NCBI GenBank assembly: GCA_027576995.1
Contig: JANBQC010000410.1
Span: 1 to 25,536 of the forward strand
Reading direction: 5' to 3'
DNA: 25,536 nucleotides
Origin: Dimargaris cristalligena
Taxonomy: Eukaryota; Kickxellomycota; Dimargaritomycetes; Dimargaritales; Dimargaritaceae
The translations under genes and the position numbers were made by a program. Positions 1 to 8,805 of the stretch are shown here, one piece after another. Each line of letters begins with the position of its first letter. Within the stretch, counting starts at the first letter, position 1. The notes beneath the pieces were generated by a model. It was not told the origin of the DNA, ran no database searches, and saw nothing but the letters and a program-made list of their open reading frames with translations.

Positions 1-428
1 TATAATATAGGGTGTGGGAGGCGGGTAAAGAGAAATGTCGGTACTATTAACCTATCAGAATACGCTACCCAAACTCCTCTACAAATGGACCACCCACTGT
101 CACAGAGCAGTAGACCTTTCTCTCTTTTTCTCCGCCCCACGCGGCATTCCCCCTTTTTTAACCCCAATCGCAGCTGATTGGCATTTGGTAGGATGGTATT
201 GCCAATCCAGGGCCTAAACTAGTGCACCTATAGGCCGTAAACTGTTACCGCCAAGCTTGACCCTTTTAAACGTGTGTGGATCGCTGCTAAGATTTACCAC
301 CACTTTCCTTGGTAGGAGAGTCTTTTACTATCTTATCCCAGACTGGGCGAATAGGCTGGTGGAGGAGGGCCACAGGTGGAGGCGGGGTGGCTAATATGTG
401 AAAGAGGGGACGGGCGAGGGCAGTCTTT

Positions 429-448
429 TGATGATGATGATGATGATG
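429..448. repeat. TGA/GAT trinucleotide microsatellite
   Basis: Nearly seven perfect tandem copies of TGA, in non-coding sequence. Confidence 0.9.
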
Positions 449-3178
449 TTAACATTCGCTTTTAACGAGTTGCTTGGAATTGGTCAAGCTACCCTTGGTA
501 TGATATGCCCTTTACCTGGCCACAACCCTCCCCACTATTTTAACTCAAAGGGTCGAAGGGGAGTGCCCCGCGTTGGGGGGATTGGGCGCTAACGCTATTA
601 ATGGGGGACACCTACTCGTCCTTTTACTGGCCATGCGTTTTAGCCTCTACTTGGGGGCTGGGGGGACACCTTGCCCTGTTTCTCCCTTCCGCTTTAGTAT
701 AAAGGTGGTTAAGCTAAGTTGGCCCAACGGCCACACGGTATAGTCAGTTAACCCAAAGTGGTTTCGAAACTCTCCCACCGCATTCCCGTCCTCGTCTTTT
801 GCAAAAAATAAAAAAACGGAGAGAGAAATTATGGAATATATCGACCCTCCCACCACTTCCTCCCTGAGCTCTGTTCCGAAAGCCCAACCGCCACCGTGTA
901 TCATATTCAGTAGCGGCACACATGTGTAACATACTTTTTCGCCCCCATTTCCTTCGTATATTACCGGGCGTCCTAATGGGTTGTCACATTCAGTAGTCCT
1001 TAGGGGCGGGGTGGTGCCTCCCCCCTTATTTACTGTATCATCTAACCGTGCCTTGACCATCCTCCTCATTCCATCACCACGCGCACTACTTTTGCATACA
1101 CATGCGTGAAAATATTTATATCAATATATACGCGTACAGCCCAAGAAACTGAATTGATATAACGTTATTAAACAGCAAGCAGCTTCAAATATTCGGGCGG
1201 CCCTTGAGAGTGGTGAATACTGAAATAATGGCAGTGATGGTTAACAAAAAGAGTACCGAATCGATTTAAATAATGGGGGAGGGGATCGAGGGCACGAGGG
1301 TGGCTTTACCTGTTGACCCATTGAGATTAAACGTAGCGGAGTATAAAAACCCTGTATGGGGTGGTGATAGCGGGACCTAATTCAGTTCTCGGTCATCTTG
1401 ATTATTTATTTACCTCATGGTATAATTTTCGCTACCAGGCAACCGCCATCTACCATTACATTTGGGCACTTTTCCCTCCTTCCAACCACTACACCATGTT
1501 TTGTACACTGTGGGTATACCAAGAAGGGGTGCTCTAGCGGTTTTAAGTCCGCTATGGTGGTGCCAAGAGGTGAGAGGGTGGTATTCGCAGAGGTTAAAGG
1601 GGAAGAGAAACTCTCCGTGTGGGTTTTTTACCTAGAAACTGAAGCGCCGCTGGACTGAGGGGGTAGGCATGAAATCCAGTGTGCTACACCAAAATAGGTT
1701 GTACCAGGGAAAGACTGTTTGGTACTGACAACGGCGGCGCGAAGTGGGGCGGAAGGTTAATACGGGCCATTGGAAACAACCCGAGGGAAAAAATAAAGCA
1801 AGAGGGAAGTGGAAAAAGGGCCAACATGTAAACCGAGTATTAGTAGCTCCAAATAGCCGCTCCCTTCCCCGGTGGCCATCAGCTTCCACCCCCTGGATTT
1901 GACCGGGTGCTCCAGGACTGGTTATGTCTCATAAATCAAATATGGGAAATGCCCGACCGAGCTGGGCAATGAATACCCTGTCTATATTTTCAAATTAGGT
2001 GGCATTTATAAAATTATATACAGGTGGGTTGATTTTCCGCCCATAGCTCCTACTGCTCTCCCAAGTGGTATCTCAGCCGAGTGACCCTCGACGATCATCG
2101 GTCCATCATGTAGGGCTGGATGATCGAGTGTAGGTGGGGCTGGTTGAACCAGGAATTTAATCATCTGCTCTGTATTAAATGATAAACCGATGGAACCCCA
2201 ATTCGCCCAATCGTAAGTGGGGAAGAGAGGGAGGGGGGAGATCCTGAAGCTACACTAACTGTAGTCGATTAGATATATTCATCTAAACCCTCCCTCCTTT
2301 TCTTTCTGGCTTTCACAAAAACGCCCAACCACTGAAGTGCTGAGGGAACCATGATTGGAATGCGTCGTATCCCGATGGGCATGTTCATCCTTCCACCCCC
2401 ACCGGCACTCTAGCTAGCTCCGCTCTCTCATAATTGGCGAGGGGGTGTCAAGAATAACCATCGTGGGTTGAATGACAATGACCGCCGTAAATCGATGAGA
2501 TACGATCATCCGGCCGACCTACTAGGGATAGGGAGAGGGGGAAACGTGTCCGCTAATTATCCAGATATACTCCACCGATTGGTAGAGGCCGTAGAGAATA
2601 GATACTACAACTCCTCCTCGTGGCTTTTCCGAGATTAATGCACATGGGTAATCGCTTCTCGTGCGGTAAAGTCCGGCCGCGGTGATAACACATGGTTTTA
2701 TTATTACGATGTGTTTAATAGATTGAAAATTATGGAGCTGTCTGCCACCAAAATATAGGAGTGCTTTTCTGGCGACATTTACTTTTCGGTCAAATTGCGG
2801 GGGGCGGGGAGACGGAGAATATTCGAATAAAGAAATATGAGAAGGAACTGGCCTAAAATGGTTTAAAATGAGACCTTGGCATTTCACAATATATCCGAAA
2901 TTTATACTCCCAGCCAGGGACGAATAGTCAAACGAAGGGAGGGGGAGGTGATTTTTTTAATAAAAAAACCCTCCGTATTTTACTTTACTCGTTCTTTAGC
3001 TTACCGAGGTATCGGCCTGGAATGCCTGTACCCAGCTGACCAGTTGAAATTGGCCAAGGCCACATAGTAGTAGCATGGGAGCGACGGGAGACCACGCTAC
3101 ATATTGCTGCGACGATCTTTCATTCACGATAGATGGACCCATCGCATCCCCTTGTGCATCCTTGAGTATAACCTATAC

Positions 3179-3197
3179 ATATATATATATATATATA
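3179..3197. repeat. AT dinucleotide microsatellite
   Basis: Nine perfect AT copies plus one A. It is the longest of several TA/AT runs between genes in this window. Confidence 0.9.
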
Positions 3198-4115
3198 CCA
3201 ATAACCAATGGGTAGCCTATTTTGCTAGGATGCCCACCATCGACATGGTATCTACGAGATGTTCAGCCGTGCCATGCGAGTTTAGTCCGGCCATATCGAT
3301 TAATTTGAGCGATCGGCAATGATAAACTAGGTCCGTCGCCACTTAATATCCGTGACTTACCTAAAAATGGGGCAGGGTAGGAAGTGGGTAGAATCCACCC
3401 ACTCCGGTGATGACCTCCGCCCTAGGCGGCCAATCCTTCGAATCGTTGTCCGACTATGACAGCCCTTCGGAGCCGCATGCACCCCCCCCCTCCCCAACGT
3501 CTAGGATATACACCGTATCCCCCCTCCCACCAATGGTGGTGAATAAAAAGCCCAAAGAAAATAAAGGAAAGGGGAAGATATGGAGTGGTACGCACTCGAC
3601 ATCGATGAGAGGTGAGAGGTATCCAGATTTTAGGTGACAGGGGTGTGTCGCCCGATACCAGTAATGGCGAAGAGGGGGGATTTTCTTACCTCCGCCTCAA
3701 GCATTCCCCCCTACCCCTCGTTACGTATACCCCCTATCCTTTACTGCCTATTGCCAATTTCACGGGGAATCCCAGCTGTTCGGCGTGTAACCGTCAAACT
3801 AAAACTGTTGAACCGTGTACCCAATCAATCCCGATGGACCAGAGTCTTGTTCACAACGATACCCCGGCGCCTCCTAATCCCCGTTTCCCTGTTTTCCTAT
3901 TACCTTGGTGGATAAGGGAAGGGGACTCTAGGTCCATAGCTTAAATATTACCGGATGGTATTAATAGGCGTCGGAAGGCACAATCCATTCCGAGATGGGG
4001 CAAGACGGAAAATGTTTTGTGTAAAATTGCAATGAGGCCAGGGTAATTACAGGGTAGACGATGTCACATAACTATCACCATTATCTCTCCCGTTGAAACG
4101 GGGCGGCAGAGGGCG

Positions 4116-4140
4116 AATAATAATATTATTATTATTATTA
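4116..4140. repeat. AAT/ATT trinucleotide repeat, self-complementary
   Basis: AAT copies run directly into ATT copies, so 4116-4133 is its own reverse complement and could form a hairpin or cruciform. It lies in non-coding sequence. Confidence 0.85.
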
Positions 4141-5041
4141 GTAGTAAAATGTATTACCCTCTGCCCCTTTTCTAAAGTAATGGACTGGTATGACCGAGAG
4201 CGAGCAGGAAGGAGGAGTGGAGGTAAGGAATGGATCGCGGTGGTGGCCAAGCCGAGGATAATTCTAGGAAGGGCTACGAAGAGAAATTGGATATTTGTTT
4301 GGAAGGTACCGGTAATTCGCATGTATGCCAGTGTCCCATTGGGCATTAAAACCCAAGCTAGTGCGCCGGGGGACATTGGTAATACCGACTGCTAGGCGAG
4401 TGGGTATTGTGGGGGACGCTCAGACACTGGCACCGGCAGAGTACTGGGGCAAATACATAGGTCGTGTAATTTTGTCGGGCATTAGACTGGCTAAAGTGGG
4501 CACTGGAGTAGAAAAGAGTGGCGAGGTGGATAGTAGGCGAGAGGGTATGTCGGTTACTTCTGTGAGGGCAATAAGAACCAGCTTGCCGCCCTACTAATTA
4601 ATTCACTTTGGCTACCCCTGGCCCAGGTATTTGGATTTATTCGCTTTAAATGAGCCAGCACATTCGTCCTCTGTCATCATCACGACCACCCTGGCACCTA
4701 CTGTAGGAGCCAATCTGGTGGGTTGCCCCCCTCCTCCATAGTTCCCCTATAATACCAAGATGATTGAAACAAAAACCGGGGTAGGGTTGGATGAGAGGGG
4801 GGTCGAGGCGGATAGTCCCTCCCCTTTTCCCCACCCTCCCCCTTTTGTTCATCCAATGATGAACAATACAGGCCTATACGTTGCACCTACCCTTTTTCGC
4901 TTTAGTTTGGCAATACGAGTGGAGGGTATTGTTTTATGCAGAGGGGTAGCTAATCGGGGTTAATCATGGGGGAGTCACCACTGTATTTGCTGCTGTGGTT
5001 CCCCCCCCCGTATTTTGCGCTTCTAGGGGCTTGCACATTTA

Positions 5042-5092
5042 CCAATGGCTCATATCCCGGAGCCCTGTACCCGAGGGGGAAAACTATAAAAG
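5042..5092 (+). promoter_or_regulatory. CCAAT box and distal TATA box of the velvet gene
   Basis: A CCAAT box (5042-5046) is followed about 40 bp later by a consensus TATAAAAG (5085-5092). Both are upstream of the velvet start and in its orientation. A start about 30 nt after this TATA would give a leader of about 420 nt. A second consensus TATA at 5324-5331 is an alternative. The spacing is that of a classic RNA polymerase II core promoter; the transcription start itself is inferred. Confidence 0.55.
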
Positions 5093-5159
5093 GTGGGCCT
5101 CGCATCACTCCCGGGTACTTGTTATCGCCTATTCTTCTCCCATCACCTATATATAGTAT

Positions 5160-5282
5160 ATGGACTTTTTTGTGCTTGTTCTCTCTGTATATCTCTGGCT
5201 TTCCGTGTCCTTCTCTCCAACCTGCCTTTCTATTCCTCCGCTCTATATGTTTAGTGTGTCGACATATCTCTTCCTTACTTGA
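5160..5282 (+). other. Possible uORF in the velvet leader (40 codons)
   Basis: An ATG at 5160 opens a 40-codon frame ending at TGA 5280-5282, about 250 nt before the velvet ATG. It is in the leader only if transcription starts at the distal TATA (5085). The peptide is hydrophobic because the leader is pyrimidine-rich and resembles nothing known. If translated, it would more likely modulate initiation than make a working peptide. Confidence 0.3.
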
Positions 5283-5323
5283 CTCTGTATATGCATGCAT
5301 ACAATCTTCCAACCATAGACCTG

Positions 5324-5331
5324 TATAAATA
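5324..5331 (+). promoter_or_regulatory. Proximal TATA box of the velvet gene
   Basis: A consensus TATAAATA lies 204 bp upstream of the velvet ATG. A start about 30 nt downstream would give a leader of roughly 180 nt lacking the uORF at 5160. It therefore competes with, or alternates with, the TATA at 5085. Confidence 0.4.
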
Positions 5332-5490
5332 TAGCTCCCGAAACCTCCCCCTGCCTGCCTCCTTTCTTTCTCTAGAATTTTATTTATTTAATTCCTTGAC
5401 CCTCTGTTTATGTGCCCCACTGTATAACTCCTTCTGTACTTTTGTTAGCGCACGTAGTCTTGTCTATATCACCCTCTCCCCATACATATT

Positions 5491-5525
<35 letters not shown>
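5491..5525 (+). repeat. Compound TC/TA microsatellite in the velvet leader
   Basis: Eleven TC copies (5491-5512) run straight into a TA run (5513-5525) that ends 9 nt before the velvet ATG. Such tracts are prone to length change, so the spacing of leader to start codon probably varies between strains. Confidence 0.85.
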
Positions 5526-5534
5526 TTACCTACA

Positions 5535-7688
5535 ATGGGCAGCCCGTCCCGTTCACAGTCGCCTATCTCTGGCTCCGCCACCCATGGCTATAAATTCCTC
5601 GAATCAAGTGACTTTGGTATCCTTCGTGTAGATCCATCCCAGTACCAACTGGTTCCCCGCCAACAACCGAAGCAGGCCAAAGTCTTCAGTCCAAAGGACA
5701 AAGACCGCCGCACCATTGAGCCACCACCAATTATCCAGCTCAAGGCCATAACCCCAGCAGTTGCTGACAACTACTCCGACTCCGCCCTTATGGGGGGTAA
5801 CTACCTACAGAACCCTTACCTTATCATGTACGCGGCCGTTATCCCCGCCCACAATGATGGCCCCATCGGGTCGAAGCCGACCGCCACCTCTGCGAGTGGT
5901 TCTGCTTCCTCGCCGCTGGCCTTAGGCACCCTAGTATCGTCGCTTCATCGGCTAAAGGATCTTGATAACTCAGACGCTGGTTTTTTCGTTTTCCCCGATA
6001 TCGCTGTTCGGCAAACCGGCGAGTTCCGCATTCGGTACAGTCTCTACGAATTATTCGATAACCGGGTCCACTTTTTGACTTCCTATATTTCTGATGTATT
6101 TGTTGTGTACGCCAACAAGCACTATCCCGGCCACTGCGAGTCCACTTTTCTATCCCGGTCGTTTTCGGACCAGGGCGTGCGCATCCGTATCCGCAAGGAA
6201 CACCGGGTCAAGTTCTCGCGCCGGAGTAACCTGGCTACTTCCGGTAGCTTGAGTTATAACCAATCGACCCGGGGCGACAGTCCGAAGATGGACCGGAATA
6301 TTACGACCACATCGACTGCTCCCGCTAGCAGCCCGGTTACCCCCACCAAGCGGGTCCGCCAGGATGATGAGCAGTCCCCGCATGCCCAGCCCCGGCCGCG
6401 CCTGACCTACCAGCATATCACCCATGCCACAAATACGTACTCGCCCCCCACCCAGACACGCCAGCCCCAGCTAACCCCCCAGCAGCAACCGCAACGGGCC
6501 CACTTCAGTCCCTCGGCGCTTTCTATTCCTCCTCTGGCCCACCATGCCTCCTATCCCAACTCCCCGAAGAACAGTTATTCCCGGCGTCCCCCCCCCCACC
6601 ACCACCCCCCGCAGCGCCATCCTTCGCCCCTTCCCCAGCACCAGTCCCACCAAGCCTATTCGGTTCCGCGGTACTCTACTAGCCAATCAGCCCAACCCAC
6701 CACCCAATTGCCCCCCATCCAAAGTTTGCCGGTTACCCGCCCTGCCACCACCGGCGCCGTTCCCCAATACCAAGCCAACGGCCCGGAGCTACGGCAGCGC
6801 CACAGCTCAGCTGGCCTCGTTACCGCCATTCCTTCCCAGCCGCGCAAAATGGCTCCAGCCCCGATTAAAGGCAATGCTTACCCTGCCGTAGGGCTGCCAC
6901 ACCAGTCGTCCGTGCCCGTTCAGCAGGATCCTAGTGTAAACCACCGGCGCTCTTATGAGGCACCGAGCATGTCAACCAGCAGCTACCAGCCCCCGGCTTA
7001 TGCGACGGACTCCGCCCCTCCTACCGCTTCGCCCCGGTTGGCCCCGGCCTATTACCTCCACCCCCGCCAGTCGGCCCAGCCCATCGCCCCCGCTCCCGCA
7101 CCTTATGCTTACCCTCCTCAACAGCATCAAGCCGCGTCGTACCAGCATCCGCAATACACGGTTCAACAGCAACCTATGCCGCCCCCGCCTGTGCAACCCG
7201 CGGCCACTAATGGCGCGAGGTCCTACTCGGCCAGCTATACATCGCCCCAGGCTCCTTCTGCCCATCTCCCGCCGGTATATGGTTCCACAGCTCCCGATAG
7301 TTACCATCACCGCTCGCACTCGTATACGACTGCTCCATGGCCTGAGCATGGTCGGCCCGAGGCCCCTCCTCATGCTCACGCCCATGCCCATGGTCATGCT
7401 CAGCCCCCTCCTCCATCGCCTCACGCCCACGCTCCCCGCCATGCTTTACCACGGGGGGCAGCTCCTGTACCACCTTACCCGCAACAGTATGGACCTCCCG
7501 GCCCAGCTCCTCCTATTGCGTCGGGTGCGGCTGCTGGCCAACCCTATCCTCAGCACCCGTCTACACCAGCTGCTGCTGTGCCTTATCCCTCATCGACACC
7601 TCCCCACCAACACCCCCGCCCCCACCATCCCCACCCGCAGCAGCCCCATGCACCCCACCCTTATCATGTATCCTATGGTACTCGTTAA
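5535..7688 (+). CDS. Velvet-domain transcriptional regulator (VelB/VosA-like)
   Basis: A single uninterrupted frame encodes 717 residues. The ATG at 5535 has A at -3 and G at +4; the same frame is open upstream but has no ATG. Residues 37-70 carry the N-terminal velvet signature, including QQPKQA and KDRRTIEPPPIIQL. Residues 128-227 carry its second half: LGTLVSSLHRLKDLDN, GFFVFPDIAVRQTGEFRIR, KHYPGHCEST and DQGVRIRIRK. Velvet proteins are fungal NF-kB-fold DNA-binding regulators that dimerise in the nucleus and couple development, sporulation and secondary metabolism. A Ser/Ala/Gly-rich linker (about 113-127) splits the domain halves. The remaining ~490 residues are low-complexity, rich in Pro, Gln, Ser and His, with an alternating His-Ala stretch and a basic KRVR near the domain. 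The wording of the second half favours VelB/VosA over VeA, but orthology is not settled. The family call is very secure; the subfamily is inferred. Confidence 0.95.
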   Translation: MGSPSRSQSPISGSATHGYKFLESSDFGILRVDPSQYQLVPRQQPKQAKVFSPKDKDRRTIEPPPIIQLKAITPAVADNYSDSALMGGNYLQNPYLIMYAAVIPAHNDGPIGSKPTATSASGSASSPLALGTLVSSLHRLKDLDNSDAGFFVFPDIAVRQTGEFRIRYSLYELFDNRVHFLTSYISDVFVVYANKHYPGHCESTFLSRSFSDQGVRIRIRKEHRVKFSRRSNLATSGSLSYNQSTRGDSPKMDRNITTTSTAPASSPVTPTKRVRQDDEQSPHAQPRPRLTYQHITHATNTYSPPTQTRQPQLTPQQQPQRAHFSPSALSIPPLAHHASYPNSPKNSYSRRPPPHHHPPQRHPSPLPQHQSHQAYSVPRYSTSQSAQPTTQLPPIQSLPVTRPATTGAVPQYQANGPELRQRHSSAGLVTAIPSQPRKMAPAPIKGNAYPAVGLPHQSSVPVQQDPSVNHRRSYEAPSMSTSSYQPPAYATDSAPPTASPRLAPAYYLHPRQSAQPIAPAPAPYAYPPQQHQAASYQHPQYTVQQQPMPPPPVQPAATNGARSYSASYTSPQAPSAHLPPVYGSTAPDSYHHRSHSYTTAPWPEHGRPEAPPHAHAHAHGHAQPPPPSPHAHAPRHALPRGAAPVPPYPQQYGPPGPAPPIASGAAAGQPYPQHPSTPAAAVPYPSSTPPHQHPRPHHPHPQQPHAPHPYHVSYGTR
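6588..6597 (+). repeat. Ten-C homopolymer inside the velvet frame
   Basis: Ten consecutive C encode part of a Pro-Pro-Pro-His stretch in the low-complexity tail. Gain or loss of one C would shift the frame after about residue 355 but leave the velvet domain intact. Confidence 0.85.
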
Positions 7689-7791
7689 ATCGGGCACTGA
7701 GCTCTCACCTCCCCTTACTTTACACGCCCCTCCTTCACCCGCTCCATGTATATTACTATTGCTATTTCAACTGTTTTTTCATCTATTAATG

Positions 7792-7797
7792 AATAAA
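7792..7797 (+). terminator. Poly(A) signal of the velvet gene
   Basis: A consensus AATAAA lies 104 nt after the velvet stop, in an AT-rich stretch preceded by a T-run. The position is typical for a fungal 3' end. Confidence 0.6.
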
Positions 7798-8186
7798 ATA
7801 CCTTAGATCTTATTTTTCTTGGCTTCGAGATTCGTAAAGTAACACCCGGGTCGTTAGTAAGCTCGGTTTATTAGTAGACTGGCGACATGTATAAAATTAA
7901 GCGGATATGCTATATCTACGATAATTAGATGTATGTACCCCACCCCTTCTGTTTCATTTATTTACAACCTAACCCGCTAGAATAGGGGAAAGATACGTAG
8001 AGGGACATTCCTTAATTTAGAATTCGAGAGAAGGTCCACTACTCCTCCCGAATATTAGGGATGGAAAGTGGCCGAAAAACGGATAAGGGACTTGTTTCCA
8101 ATTGGGAAAGCCAATGCCCCCGCGCCCCCGCATGAGCCTTTCATTCGCGAGCTGGACTGCGCTTAAGATCTTGTAAACTGCCGTTC

Positions 8187-8201
8187 TATATATATATATA
8201 T
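8187..8201. repeat. TA dinucleotide microsatellite
   Basis: A perfect TA run in non-coding sequence downstream of the velvet gene. Confidence 0.85.
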
Positions 8202-8578
8202 GTGTGGCATAAACTTGACATTAGCCTGCTGGGGAGGGGGGGGCTACTGGGATTTGCAACGGTGACTGGCCAGACCTAGCCATGCCAGATAGTAAGGATA
8301 CCCGATGGTAATCCCGCCGCCTGCATGTGTTCACATGAGCTGTTTTTATTTTAAGATTAAAAATAATTTAAAATAATAGTAGAAACGCCAGACATGTAAA
8401 TGTAAGTAAATATACACCTCCATAGGGGGCGAAGTTTCAAGCGCGACTGTATAGGACTGGGAGGGAAACGTCCAAGGGCCAAATGAGCGATGTAATTATT
8501 ATTTGTAGTCCGGGCCCTATCATCCCCCTATATGTTGTTCATGAAACGGCGGATTCGTTACCGAGCTGGATCGGAGAC

Positions 8579-8604
8579 CCCATCCATTCTGAGAATGGGA
8601 TGGG
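8579..8604. other. Near-perfect hairpin with very small loop
   Basis: CCCATCC pairs with GGATGGG, and inside them ATTCT pairs with AGAAT around one central G. A single G is bulged on the right arm. This gives a 12-bp compact palindrome in non-coding DNA. Its role is unknown. Confidence 0.6.
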
Positions 8605-8610
8605 TGTAAA

Positions 8611-8631
8611 TAGGTAGGTAAGTAGGTAGGT
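8611..8631. repeat. Short TAGG tandem repeat
   Basis: About five TAGG-type units, one of them TAAG, directly after the hairpin at 8579-8604. It is too short and too internal to be a telomere. Confidence 0.7.
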
Positions 8632-8787
8632 GTATAGGTTAAGTAGGCGTTTTTGTAATGGGGTTGCTAGAGGTTTGGAATTGCTGTAGGCCTCCTTCCC
8701 CCTTTTGCATACCTACTACCCCTTGGGTCTTCTTTTCCTCGGCGTGGTTATAGTAATATGGGGGGATTGGAAAAGCACCTTGACCCG

Positions 8788-8805
8788 TATATATATATAT
8801 ATATA
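8788..8805. repeat. TA dinucleotide microsatellite
   Basis: Nine perfect TA copies in non-coding sequence. Confidence 0.9.

Larger units (their letters stand above)
1..5040. other. Intergenic region, no convincing gene
   Basis: About 5 kb with stops in all frames. The longest frame is about 140 codons (647-1069, minus) and resembles no family I recognise. The stretch holds short microsatellites (429-448, 3179-3197, 4116-4140), a 9-C run at 3482-3490, and an imperfect inverted repeat at about 2087-2128 (a CGATCATC arm and a GATGATCG arm about 24 nt apart). I see no tRNA, rRNA or transposon protein. A strongly fragmented multi-exon gene cannot be excluded without transcript data. Confidence 0.6.

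Noticed and set aside
647..1069. A 140-codon minus-strand frame
   Set aside because: The content is unrecognised, typical of random translation, and lies in sequence with no other gene signals.
1890..1925. A T-arm-like sequence on the minus strand (GGTCAAATCC)
   Set aside because: It lacks one T of box B. The stem does not pair properly, and no box A or acceptor stem is found, so it is not a tRNA.
2055..2075. Antisense ACCACTTGGGA resembling 5S box C
   Set aside because: Only about 11 nt match. There is no box A, no helix I and no terminator, unlike the real 5S gene at 21016.
4855..4861. ATGATGA resembling a C box of a C/D snoRNA
   Set aside because: No D box (CTGA) or terminal stem at suitable spacing.
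6955..7806. A 283-codon frame inside and past the velvet gene
   Set aside because: It is a shadow of the repetitive Pro/His/Gln-coding region in another frame; the velvet frame explains the DNA.
8611..8631. TAGG run as a telomere remnant
   Set aside because: Too short, imperfect, and not of the TTAGGG type used by most fungi.
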